A stretch of DNA of 6,165 bases. Source: Thermomicrobiales bacterium (GTDB taxonomy: Bacteria; Chloroflexota; Chloroflexia; Thermomicrobiales; UBA6265). The notes beneath the pieces were generated by a model. That model was not told the DNA's origin, did no database searches, and was given only the letters and a program-made list of their open reading frames with translations. This document shows positions 1-6,165 of the stretch, in pieces (the first letter of the stretch is position 1; each line of letters opens with the position of its first letter). Location of the stretch: NCBI GenBank assembly GCA_025928535.1, contig JAICJJ010000186.1:1-6165 (forward strand), written 5' to 3'. The position numbers were made by a program, and so were the translations under genes.

Positions 1-1216
1 GACGGCCGAAGACGACGAGATCGACCAGCGAGTTCGTGCCGAGCCGGTTGGCGCCATGAACCGAAACGCAGGCGACTTCTCCGGCGGCATAGAAACCGGG
101 AATCGGCGTGCCGAGCTCATCGCGAATGACCTGGGCGTCGATGTTCGTCGGCAAGCCGCCCATCGCGTAATGGGCGGTCGGCTGAATCGGCACCGGCTCC
201 TTTTTCGGCTCGACGCCGAGATAGGTGCGGGCGAAATCGGTGACGTCGGGCAATTTGGCGTCGATCAACTCCGGCGGCAGATGGGTCAGGTCGAGGACGA
301 CATAATCCTTGCCGTTGACGCCGCGTCCTTCCTTGATCTCCTGGTAGATGAAGCGCGAGACCATGTCGCGCGGCGCGAGGTCTTTCAACGTCGGCGCGTA
401 GCGGGCGCAAAAGGCTTCGCCTTCGCCATTGCGCAAGATGCCGCCTTCGCCGCGCGCCGCCTCCGACAGCAAGATGCCGAGCTTGTAGAGGCCGGTCGGG
501 TGAAATTGATAGAACTCCATGTCCATCAACGGCACGCCGCGCCGGTAGGGGATGGCCATGCCGTCGCCGGTTCCGGCGAGCGCGTTCGACGTGATCTTGA
601 AGACGCGGCCAAAGCCGCCGGTCGCGATCAGGACCGCTTTCGCATGAATGGTGTGAATCTCGCCGGTCTTGATTTCGAGAACGACGACGCCGCACGACTC
701 GCCGTTCTCGGTGAAGAGCACGTCGAGGAGGTAAAATTCGTCGAGGAAATTGACATTGTGCTTGATGCCCTGCTGGTACAAGGTCTGGATGATCATGTGC
801 CCGGTGCGGTCGGCCGCATAGCAGGCGCGCCGGACCGCCGCTTCGCCGAAATTGCGGGTGTGGCCGCCAAAGCGCCGCTGATCGATCCGGCCGTCGGGCG
901 TCCGGTTGAAGGGCAAGCCCATGTGCTCCAATTCGAGCACGGCGTCGATCGCTTCGCGCGCCAGCACTTCGGCCGCGTCCTGATCGACGATGTAGTCGCC
1001 GCCCTTGACCGTGTCGAACATGTGCCAGCGCCAGTGGTCTTCTTCGGTGTTGCCGAGCGCGGCGCTGATGCCGCCTTGGGCGGCTCCGGTGTGCGACCGG
1101 GGCGGGTAGAGTTTGCTGACGACCGCGATGTTCGCCTTGCCGGCCATCTGGATCGCCGCCATCAGTCCGGCGCCGCCCGAGCCGACGATCACCGCGTCGA
1201 AGCGGTAAAGGGCCAT
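1..1216 (-). CDS. sdhA: Succinate dehydrogenase/fumarate reductase flavoprotein subunit (partial, C-terminus off the left edge)
   Basis: This subunit oxidises succinate to fumarate in the TCA cycle (or the reverse) at a covalently bound FAD. It passes electrons to the iron-sulfur subunit and then to quinone at the inner face of the membrane. The 405 visible residues begin with the FAD-binding motif VGSGGAG (residues 11-17). The [10 protein letters not shown] motif follows, with His42 as the expected covalent FAD attachment site. Substrate and catalytic residues of the family are present: FHPTG (238-242, His239 and Thr241), RGEGG (255-259), Arg283 in APRDM as the likely proton donor/acceptor, His349 in HYAMGG and Arg391 in GANRLGTNS. 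The family is usually about 570-600 residues, so roughly 70% is visible. The ATG at 1216 is chosen because GGAGGT lies five bases upstream and the FAD fold starts immediately. It is the first gene of its unit: the upstream neighbour is divergent, so sdhB and the membrane anchors must be downstream or elsewhere. SdhA and FrdA cannot be separated from sequence alone; SdhA is the default. Confidence 0.96.
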   Translation of the reverse strand, partial: MALYRFDAVIVGSGGAGLMAAIQMAGKANIAVVSKLYPPRSHTGAAQGGISAALGNTEEDHWRWHMFDTVKGGDYIVDQDAAEVLAREAIDAVLELEHMGLPFNRTPDGRIDQRRFGGHTRNFGEAAVRRACYAADRTGHMIIQTLYQQGIKHNVNFLDEFYLLDVLFTENGESCGVVVLEIKTGEIHTIHAKAVLIATGGFGRVFKITSNALAGTGDGMAIPYRRGVPLMDMEFYQFHPTGLYKLGILLSEAARGEGGILRNGEGEAFCARYAPTLKDLAPRDMVSRFIYQEIKEGRGVNGKDYVVLDLTHLPPELIDAKLPDVTDFARTYLGVEPKKEPVPIQPTAHYAMGGLPTNIDAQVIRDELGTPIPGFYAAGEVACVSVHGANRLGTNSLVDLVVFGR

Positions 1217-1221
1217 CTGGG

Positions 1222-1227
1222 ACCTCC
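1222..1227 (-). promoter_or_regulatory. Shine-Dalgarno sequence of sdhA
   Basis: Read on the minus strand, GGAGGT ends five bases before the ATG at 1216. This is a near-perfect anti-16S match at good spacing and fixes the start of sdhA. Confidence 0.85.
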
Positions 1228-1315
1228 GACCCCGGTCGCGCGGCGTGTCCGAGCCGACGCAATCGCGACCGTGACATGCAAAATCCGGGGCGCCGCCAAG
1301 GGCCCCTGACCGGCA

Positions 1316-1344
1316 ACCGTATCGCCGCGCTGGGGGCGTGTCAA
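1316..1344 (-). promoter_or_regulatory. Sigma-70-type promoter for sdhA
   Basis: On the minus strand a perfect TTGACA -35 box (1344-1339) is followed by a 17-base spacer and TACGGT (1321-1316), a -10 box keeping the T, A and final T of TATAAT. Transcription would begin near 1308-1310, giving an sdhA leader of about 93 bases. The -35 box and spacing are strong and the -10 is weak. Weak -10 boxes are common in GC-rich genomes. Only the motif is seen; activity is inferred. Confidence 0.55.
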
Positions 1345-1356
1345 GCAAAATTTCGC
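1345..1356. promoter_or_regulatory. AT-rich near-palindrome abutting the sdhA -35 box
   Basis: The plus-strand sequence GCAAAATTTCGC is a near-perfect 12-base palindrome with a single mismatched pair and an AAATTT core. It lies directly upstream of the TTGACA box of sdhA and stands out as AT-rich in GC-rich surroundings. It could be an UP-like element for RNA polymerase alpha or a small regulator site. It is also short enough to be chance. Confidence 0.25.
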
Positions 1357-1373
1357 GCCGCAATACAGCAGAA

Positions 1374-1399
1374 CGAGCCGGGCGGCGGCGCTCGGCTCG
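1374..1399. repeat. 11-bp inverted repeat with a 4-base loop in the divergent promoter region
   Basis: Arm 1374-1384 (CGAGCCGGGCG) pairs with 1389-1399 (CGCTCGGCTCG) around the loop GCGG. All eleven positions pair, one as G-T. It ends two bases before the TATACT box at 1402 and so occupies the place where the -35 of a rightward promoter would be. No T-run follows on either strand and no gene reads into it, so it is unlikely to be a terminator. A repressor or activator operator for the rightward genes is the natural guess. The arms are GC-only apart from one A and two Ts, which raises the chance of coincidence. Confidence 0.45.
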
Positions 1400-1401
1400 G
1401 C

Positions 1402-1407
1402 TATACT
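1402..1407 (+). promoter_or_regulatory. Candidate -10 box for the M20-dinG-glpX unit
   Basis: TATACT matches the TATAAT consensus at five of six positions and is conspicuous in GC-rich flanks. No recognisable -35 lies 16-18 bases upstream; that place is taken by the inverted repeat at 1374-1399, which may mean activator dependence or a non-housekeeping sigma factor. The implied transcript start near 1414 gives a leader of about 94 bases before the GTG at 1508. Confidence 0.35.
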
Positions 1408-1422
1408 CGTGCGGACGGCGAC

Positions 1423-1468
1423 GGGGCGAATGAAACCATCGCGGCAGAACATCGCCGCGCCTTGCCCC
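1423..1468 (+). promoter_or_regulatory. Possible structured leader RNA upstream of the M20 gene
   Basis: Two nested stems can form. The outer one is 1423-1429 (GGGGCGA) with 1462-1468 (TTGCCCC), including one G-U pair. The inner one is 1440-1445 (CGCGGC) with 1454-1459 (GCCGCG), closing an 8-base loop AGAACATC. The structure lies within the predicted leader, about 40 bases before the start codon and clear of the Shine-Dalgarno sequence. It matches no riboswitch class I recognise, and GC-rich DNA folds easily, so this is weak support. Confidence 0.22.
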
Positions 1469-1495
1469 TGCTGCCCAACGCGCGTGCATCTGGAT

Positions 1496-1502
1496 GAGGA
1501 GG
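1496..1502 (+). promoter_or_regulatory. Shine-Dalgarno sequence deciding the GTG start of the M20 gene
   Basis: GAGGAGG ends five bases before the GTG at 1508. No comparable site precedes the other in-frame starts (GTG 1409, ATG 1430), so this site sets the start. Confidence 0.82.
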
Positions 1503-1507
1503 ACACC

Positions 1508-2680
1508 GTGCCAGGGCCATCCGCGGCGCGGATCGCGGCGGTTCGGACCGCGGCTGTGGCCGCGGCGCCGACGGTGCTCGAGATGACCGCCCGCATCGCC
1601 GCAGTCGCGGCGCCGACGGGCGAGGAAGGCGACCGCGCCCGCTTCGTGGCGACCGCCATGAGCGAAACCGGCGTGCACGCGACCATCGACGACATCGACG
1701 ACGTGGTCGGCCGCCTGCCGGGGCGCGCATCGGGCAAACCGCCGCTCTTGCTGGCGGCCCATCTCGACACGGTGTTCAGTCGAACCACGTCGCTGCCGAT
1801 ACGCTGCGAAGGCGAGCGATTGTTCGGACCGGGGATCGGCGACAACAGCGTCGGCATCGCGTCCGTGCTCGCCATTCCGCAAATCTTGCGCGAAGCCGGG
1901 GAGACGCCCGCGACCGACGTGTTGCTGACCGGCAATGTCGGTGAAGAAGGACTCGGCAATTTGCGGGGCATTCGCGCCGTCCTCGACGCTCATCCCGATG
2001 TCGGCGCGGTGGTGGCGGTCGAGGGACACAACCTTGGCCGGGTGACGCATGTGGCGGTTGGCAGCCGGCGCTACCGGATCGAAGCGACGGGGCCGGGCGG
2101 CCATTCCTGGGGCGACTGGGGGAGACCGAGCGCGCTCCACGCGCTGGCCCGATTGATCAACGATCTGGACGCCATTCCGTTGCCGCGCGTGCCGAAAACG
2201 ACCCTCAACGTCGGCGTCATCGAAGGCGGCATTTCGGTCAATTCGATCGCCCCGAGCGCCTCGTGCCTGGTCGATCTGCGATCGGTCGATGCAGCCGCCT
2301 TGTCGCGGCTGACCGACCGGGTCGAACGGGTCATCGCCAGTCACAATCGGGGCGGCGTCTCCGTGGCGGCGGAATTGCTTGGCGAGCGGCCGGCCGGAGT
2401 CGTGCCGCTCGACAGCCCGATCGTGCGACGGGCGGCGGCGATTCTGGCGGAGCTCGGCATCGAGGCCTCATTCGACGCGTCGAGCACCGACGCCAACGTG
2501 CCGATTGGCCGCGGCATCCCGGCGGTCTGCGTTGGGCTGACGACCGGCGGCAACGTCCATCGCGAAGACGAATTCATCGACACGGCTCCGCTCGCCGCGG
2601 GGCTGACCCAATTGGCCGTTCTGACGCTCGAATTGGCGGACGCGCTCGCGACCGGATCGCCGCTGGCCCGTCCGTCCTAG
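1508..2680 (+). CDS. M20-family zinc metallohydrolase (peptidase/deacylase)
   Basis: A complete 390-residue, probably cytosolic, dinuclear zinc hydrolase of the M20 peptidase/amidohydrolase family; members cleave short peptides or N-acyl amino acids. The full active site is visible: His85 and Asp87 in AAHLDTVF, bridging Asp112 in GIGDNSVG, catalytic Glu146 and metal ligand Glu147 in NVGEEGLG, Glu172 in VEGHN, and His351 in [10 protein letters not shown]. The dimerisation (lid) domain runs from about 178 to 290, with His199 in GPGGHS and the typical [19 protein letters not shown] stretch. STDAN (326-330) precedes the last ligand. The reading frame stays open 33 codons further upstream, but that stretch shows no family similarity and starts before the predicted transcript start, so GTG 1508 with its strong ribosome site is preferred. 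The substrate cannot be named: PepT-like tripeptidase, LysK-like deacylase or carboxypeptidase are all possible. dinG follows after 19 bases. The N-terminus (1-25) is unusually alanine-rich. Confidence 0.92.
   Translation: MPGPSAARIAAVRTAAVAAAPTVLEMTARIAAVAAPTGEEGDRARFVATAMSETGVHATIDDIDDVVGRLPGRASGKPPLLLAAHLDTVFSRTTSLPIRCEGERLFGPGIGDNSVGIASVLAIPQILREAGETPATDVLLTGNVGEEGLGNLRGIRAVLDAHPDVGAVVAVEGHNLGRVTHVAVGSRRYRIEATGPGGHSWGDWGRPSALHALARLINDLDAIPLPRVPKTTLNVGVIEGGISVNSIAPSASCLVDLRSVDAAALSRLTDRVERVIASHNRGGVSVAAELLGERPAGVVPLDSPIVRRAAAILAELGIEASFDASSTDANVPIGRGIPAVCVGLTTGGNVHREDEFIDTAPLAAGLTQLAVLTLELADALATGSPLARPS
1561..1619 (+). repeat. In-frame 14-base direct repeat in the M20 N-terminus
   Basis: CGCGGCGCCGACGG occurs at 1561-1574 and again at 1606-1619, exactly 45 bases (15 codons) apart. 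In the protein this gives two related segments, ARIAAV...AAPT at residues 7-22 and [10 protein letters not shown] at 28-37. It could be a small internal duplication that lengthened the N-terminal helix, or a result of alanine-rich codon use. Confidence 0.4.
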
Positions 2681-2699
2681 AAATTGGACTCGTAGACCG

Positions 2700-5537
2700 A
2701 TGCAGCCCATCTTCGTCGCGCTCGATCTCGAGGCGACGGGCATGGATCCGACGCGCCACGAAATCGTCGAGGTGGCGTTGGTCGCCTTCACCGCTGACGA
2801 CATCGTCGATCGCTTCGCGTCGCTGGCGCGACCGGCGAGCCGGCTTTCCCTCGACATCGCGACGCTGACCGGACTGGACCCGGCCGCGCTCGAGGCGGCG
2901 CCGGAGTGGAGCGAGATTGCGTCGGCCGTTCGCCGCTTTCTCGCCGGACGGCCATTGGTGGGACAGTCGCCGCAATTCGATCTCGGGATGCTGGCGGCGG
3001 CTGGCGTGAACCACCAGGGACCCGTCTACGACACGTATGAACTGGCGGCGCTCCTGTTGCCGAATCTGCCCGCGTACAACCTCGCCACGGTCGCGCGCGT
3101 GCTCGACGTGCCCGCGCCCGAATCTCACCGCGCGGCGGCGGACGCCGAGACGACCGCGCGCGTGTTTCAGGCGCTGCTGCGGCGCATCGCCCGCTTCGAC
3201 CGCCTGACCAGGGAGCAGATCGCCGCGTACGCGGCGCTGGGCGGCATGCAGTTCGCCGATCTCTTCGCCGCCGGCGCCGACGGCTTCGCCGGCGCCGGAC
3301 CCCTGTTCGGAGAAGACGCGCAGGGCGGAGCCGCCCAGGAACTCGCCTTCCTGACGTCGCGCGAACGCGCGGAGTCGCTGCGGCCGACGGGGTCGCGCCG
3401 GGAGGTCGATCTCGATCGAGTCCGTGACGCGTTCGCGGCGGGCGGGCCGTTGTCGCACGTCATCCCTGGTTACGAGCGGCGACGCCAGCAGGTCGACATG
3501 GCGGCTGCTGTCGCGCGGGCGCTCAATGCCGAGCAGGAACTCGTCGTCGAAGCGGGCACCGGGACGGGGAAGAGCCTGGCGTATCTCGTGCCGGCGGCGA
3601 TGTACGCGATCGAGCGGGGCGAGCCGGTCGTCGTCTCGACAAACACGCTCGCGCTCCAGGATCAACTCTACCGCAAGGACATTCCCGATCTGGTCGCGGC
3701 GTTGGGCGACGATCTCGGCGAGGAGTTGGCGACCTCGGTTTTGAAAGGCCGCGCGAATTATCTCTGTCTGCGCCGCTGGTTCGCCTGGCAGCGGCAGCCG
3801 ACGCTCGATCCGGGCGAAGCGCGCCTCAAGGCGAAAATCCTGGCCTGGATGGGCGAGACGGAAACCGGCGACCGCGCCGAATTGCGGCTGGCGCCCGACG
3901 AAGAAGCGAACTGGCGCCACGTCGCGGAAGACGAAGGCGCCTGCGTGCCGGCGCGGTGCGTTTTCCAGCAGCGGAATCAGTGTTTCCTCTATCGTGCGCG
4001 ACGGGACGCGGAACGCGCCCATCTGGTCATCGTCAATCATGCGCTGCTTCTGTCGGACGTGATGGCGGGCAGCCGGGTGCTGCCCGACTACGAGCATCTC
4101 GTCATCGACGAAGCGCATCACCTCGAAGATCAGGCGACGACCCAATTCGGCTACAGCGTGAGCGAGCGGGACGCGCTGGAGCACCTCGACGCGCTGGTGA
4201 AACGGGACGGCGCCCTCCTGAACGGCACGTTGCCGACGCTCGTCGCCTATCTTTCGCGCCGCCATGGCGACGAAGACGCCAAACGCCGGCTCGATTCGGC
4301 GCGGGAACGGCTGCGCCTCGCCGGAGAGCGCGCGGACGCGGCGCGGCTCGCCGCGACCCGGTTGTTCGCCCGTTTGCTGGAGGGGAGCGATCGGCGAAGC
4401 GGCGGCGGCTTCGACCGCGCCGTTCGCCTGACCGACTCCGTCCGCCGGGACGCCTGGTGGATGGACATCGAACTCCTGCTCGAACCGCTGGCATCGGCCT
4501 TGCACGATCTCGACGACCATGTGCGATGGTTCATCCAGGCGCTCGAGGCGATGGAACCGGACGATGCCGACGGCGAACCCGACATCCAATACGATGAACT
4601 GAACGTCGAACTGGGCATTTCCGCGCGCGCCGGGGCCGAGTTGCAGATGCGCCTGCACGGGATCGTCGTCGATCCTGAACCAGACGTGGTCTGCTGGGTG
4701 GAGCGCTCGCCGATGGGAGACCGCGCGTCGTTGCATGCGGCGCCGCTGGATGTCGGGGCGGTGCTGCGGGACGATCTTTTCGCTCCGCTCCAGTCGGTTG
4801 TCTTGACGTCGGCGACGATCACGACTGACGGCACGTTCGATTTCGTCAACGAACGATTGGGTCTGGAGCGGCCGGTCGAATTGATCGTCCCGTCGCCGTT
4901 CGACTACGAGCGCTCGACGCTGCTGTATCTGTCGGACGACATTCCGGAGCCGAACGCGCCGGGCTACAGCGCGCGCTTGCATGCAACGTTGATCGAAACG
5001 TGCGCGGCGACCGGCGGCCGGGCGCTGGTGCTGTTCACCTCGCACGCGGCGTTGCAGCAGGCGGCGCGGGCGATGAAGGCGCCGCTGGAGGAGCGCGGCG
5101 TCATCGTGCTGGCGCAGCGGATCGACGGCAGTCCGCGGCAACTGATCGAGCGGCTGCGCCACACCGACAACGTCGTCGTCCTCGGCGCGGCGACCTTCTG
5201 GGAAGGGGTCGACATCGTCGGGCCGGCGCTCAGTCTGCTCGCGATCACCCGGTTGCCGTTCAGCGTCCCGAGCGATCCGGTCTTCGCGGCGCGGAGCGAA
5301 TTGTTCGAAGACCCGTTCGGACAGTACGCCGTGCCGCAAGCGATCTTGCGCTTCAAGCAAGGGTTTGGCCGGCTGATTCGAAGCACCCACGACCGCGGCG
5401 TTTGCGCGGTGCTCGATCGGCGCGTCGTTTCGAAACGCTATGGCGCGTCGTTCGTGCAATCGTTGCCCGACTGTTCGGTGACCATTGGCAGCGCGTTCGA
5501 CCTGCCGGGCGCGGCGGCGGATTGGCTCGGTCGGTGA
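2700..5537 (+). CDS. dinG: Bifunctional DnaQ-type 3'-5' exonuclease / DinG-family Fe-S helicase
   Basis: A complete 945-residue fusion. Residues 1-165 are a DEDDh exonuclease: Asp9 and Glu11 in ALDLEATG, Asp94 in PQFDLGML, His143 and Asp148 in SHRAAADAE. A linker (about 166-250) leads to an XPD/DinG superfamily 2 helicase. Its motifs are a Q-like YERRRQQ (258-264), Walker A EAGTGTGKS (Lys291), DEAH (470-473), VLTSATI (701-707), FWEGVDIVG (833-841) and motif VI QGFGRLIRS (887-895). Cys356, Cys415, Cys420 and Cys428 sit between Walker A and DEAH, where the family binds a 4Fe-4S cluster. DinG enzymes unwind damaged or structured DNA such as R-loops and forks 5'-3'; the exonuclease could trim 3' ends. 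The ATG at 2700 is chosen because the next in-frame ATG (2742) would delete the exonuclease DLE motif. No clear ribosome site precedes it, and the M20 stop is 19 bases upstream, so translational coupling is plausible. The length is normal for this fused form, and no key residue is missing. Confidence 0.95.
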   Translation: MQPIFVALDLEATGMDPTRHEIVEVALVAFTADDIVDRFASLARPASRLSLDIATLTGLDPAALEAAPEWSEIASAVRRFLAGRPLVGQSPQFDLGMLAAAGVNHQGPVYDTYELAALLLPNLPAYNLATVARVLDVPAPESHRAAADAETTARVFQALLRRIARFDRLTREQIAAYAALGGMQFADLFAAGADGFAGAGPLFGEDAQGGAAQELAFLTSRERAESLRPTGSRREVDLDRVRDAFAAGGPLSHVIPGYERRRQQVDMAAAVARALNAEQELVVEAGTGTGKSLAYLVPAAMYAIERGEPVVVSTNTLALQDQLYRKDIPDLVAALGDDLGEELATSVLKGRANYLCLRRWFAWQRQPTLDPGEARLKAKILAWMGETETGDRAELRLAPDEEANWRHVAEDEGACVPARCVFQQRNQCFLYRARRDAERAHLVIVNHALLLSDVMAGSRVLPDYEHLVIDEAHHLEDQATTQFGYSVSERDALEHLDALVKRDGALLNGTLPTLVAYLSRRHGDEDAKRRLDSARERLRLAGERADAARLAATRLFARLLEGSDRRSGGGFDRAVRLTDSVRRDAWWMDIELLLEPLASALHDLDDHVRWFIQALEAMEPDDADGEPDIQYDELNVELGISARAGAELQMRLHGIVVDPEPDVVCWVERSPMGDRASLHAAPLDVGAVLRDDLFAPLQSVVLTSATITTDGTFDFVNERLGLERPVELIVPSPFDYERSTLLYLSDDIPEPNAPGYSARLHATLIETCAATGGRALVLFTSHAALQQAARAMKAPLEERGVIVLAQRIDGSPRQLIERLRHTDNVVVLGAATFWEGVDIVGPALSLLAITRLPFSVPSDPVFAARSELFEDPFGQYAVPQAILRFKQGFGRLIRSTHDRGVCAVLDRRVVSKRYGASFVQSLPDCSVTIGSAFDLPGAAADWLGR

Positions 5538-5582
5538 ACCGATCGGCGCCGAACGCGGCGCGCCGCGGGGCGTGAACCGGAG

Positions 5583-5587
5583 AGGAG
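5583..5587 (+). promoter_or_regulatory. Shine-Dalgarno sequence of glpX
   Basis: AGGAG, within a purine-rich run at 5579-5587, ends six bases before the ATG at 5594. The 56-base gap after dinG otherwise holds only a GC palindrome and no terminator or promoter I can recognise. Confidence 0.75.
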
Positions 5588-5593
5588 CAGGAG

Positions 5594-6165
5594 ATGGCCG
5601 AGGCGATCGGACGCAACCTGGCGCTGGAAATCGTCCGTGTAACGGAGGCGGCGGCCTTGCGCGCCGGCCGCTGGATGGGCCGGGGCGACAAGATCGCGGC
5701 CGACCAGGCGGCCGTCGACGCGATGCGGCTCGTCCTCGATTCGATCGCGATGGACGGCGTCGTGGTCATCGGGGAAGGTGAAAAAGACGAAGCGCCGATG
5801 CTGTACCGGGGCGAGCGGGTTGGTTGCGCGGACGAGCCGAAGGTCGACATCGCGGTCGATCCGATCGATGGCACGCGCTTGCTGGCTCAGGGGCAGCCGA
5901 ACTCGATTTCGACCGTGGCGATCGCGGAAAAAGGCGCGCTCTACGAATCGCCCTACATCATGTACATGGAAAAACTCGCGGTTGGGCCGGAAGCGGCCGG
6001 CGTGATCGACATCGAAGCGCCGGTGGCGGACAACCTCCAGCGGATCGCCGCCGCCAAGCGACGCGAAGTGCAAGACCTGACTGTCGTCGTGCTCGACCGA
6101 CCGCGCCATGAGCGGCTGGTGAATGATGTGCGGGAGGCGGGGGCGCGCATCAAATTGATCTCCGA
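5594..6165 (+). CDS. glpX: Class II fructose-1,6-bisphosphatase, GlpX type (partial, C-terminus off the right edge)
   Basis: This enzyme hydrolyses fructose 1,6-bisphosphate to fructose 6-phosphate and phosphate in the cytosol, the committed step of gluconeogenesis, using divalent metal ions. The 190 visible residues align closely with E. coli GlpX as I recall it. They include VTEAAAL (16-22), GRGDKIAAD (29-37; Lys33 and Asp37), IGEGEKDEAPML (59-70; Glu61 and Asp65), VDIAVDPIDGTR (84-95; Asp85, Asp89, Asp92, Thr94), YMEKLAVGP (124-132) and the ADNLQRIAAAKRREV segment (145-159). The family is usually about 320-340 residues, so a bit more than half is present. The start is fixed by AGGAG six bases upstream and by family alignment. 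One difference is Asp92 where E. coli has Glu in DPIEGT, a conservative change at a metal site. The gene follows dinG by 56 bases on the same strand, so it may share its transcript. Many GlpX-type enzymes also act on sedoheptulose 1,7-bisphosphate; nothing here settles that. Confidence 0.96.
   Translation, partial: MAEAIGRNLALEIVRVTEAAALRAGRWMGRGDKIAADQAAVDAMRLVLDSIAMDGVVVIGEGEKDEAPMLYRGERVGCADEPKVDIAVDPIDGTRLLAQGQPNSISTVAIAEKGALYESPYIMYMEKLAVGPEAAGVIDIEAPVADNLQRIAAAKRREVQDLTVVVLDRPRHERLVNDVREAGARIKLIS

Noticed and set aside
56..1309. A 417-codon open frame on the plus strand opposite sdhA
   Set aside because: The minus-strand frame encodes an intact SdhA with all FAD and catalytic motifs. 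The plus-strand product shows no family features and runs through the sdhA promoter region.
117..1316. A 399-codon minus-strand open frame overlapping sdhA in another frame
   Set aside because: It is arginine-rich out-of-frame translation of sdhA, with no domain and no ribosome site.
1276..1497. A 73-codon open frame in the divergent intergenic region
   Set aside because: It has no Shine-Dalgarno sequence, its composition looks like random GC-rich translation, and it overlaps both promoters.
1409..1507. A 33-codon upstream extension of the M20 gene (GTG at 1409)
   Set aside because: The extension has no family similarity and no ribosome site, and would start before the predicted transcript start. 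GTG 1508 has GAGGAGG at ideal spacing.
1217..1507. Searched the intergenic region for tRNA, known riboswitch classes, attachment sites and mobile-element ends
   Set aside because: Nothing matching a tRNA fold, a known riboswitch core or terminal inverted repeats was seen. Only the promoter-like boxes and the short inverted repeats reported above are present.
2574..5459. A 961-codon open frame on the minus strand covering nearly all of dinG
   Set aside because: It is the antisense shadow of a GC-rich coding gene. The product is arginine-rich and low in complexity with no recognisable motif, while the plus-strand frame has complete exonuclease and helicase motifs.
5554..5567. Perfect 14-base palindrome CGCGGCGCGCCGCG between dinG and glpX, considered as a terminator
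   Set aside because: There is no T-run after it, the hairpin would have only a 5-bp stem, and such GC palindromes are expected in DNA of this composition. It may be a weak processing or pause site, but I cannot support that.

Overview
The window is GC-rich and densely coded. It holds four protein genes, two of them cut by the window edges. All four look like chromosomal housekeeping genes. I see no insertion sequence, phage gene, CRISPR array, tRNA or rRNA. The SdhA sequence ([31 protein letters not shown]), the fused exonuclease-DinG helicase and the GlpX-type FBPase together suggest a high-GC, probably aerobic bacterium near Chloroflexota (Thermomicrobia-like) or Actinobacteriota. That placement rests on remembered family resemblance, not on a search.

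Layout. Positions 1-1216 (minus strand) encode the N-terminal 405 residues of the succinate dehydrogenase/fumarate reductase flavoprotein subunit (sdhA); the C-terminus lies beyond the left edge. Positions 1217-1507 form a 291-base divergent intergenic region. It carries a good sigma-70-type promoter for sdhA (perfect TTGACA, 17-base spacer), an 11-bp inverted repeat beside a TATACT box that faces the rightward genes, and a foldable leader. Positions 1508-2680 encode a complete M20-family zinc hydrolase starting at GTG behind a strong Shine-Dalgarno sequence. Positions 2700-5537 encode a complete 945-residue DnaQ-type exonuclease/DinG helicase fusion. Positions 5594-6165 encode the first 190 residues of class II fructose-1,6-bisphosphatase (glpX), cut by the right edge.

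The three rightward genes are separated by only 19 and 56 bases with no terminator, so they probably form one transcription unit: a peptidase/deacylase, a DNA-repair helicase-nuclease and a gluconeogenic enzyme. The products share no obvious pathway, and the grouping may simply be a housekeeping cluster. sdhA is transcribed away from them and belongs to the TCA cycle/respiratory chain.

I found no clear undescribed system. The items most worth a second look are the exonuclease-helicase fusion that keeps both the complete DEDDh site and four iron-sulfur-type cysteines, and the structured divergent regulatory region between sdhA and the M20 gene.
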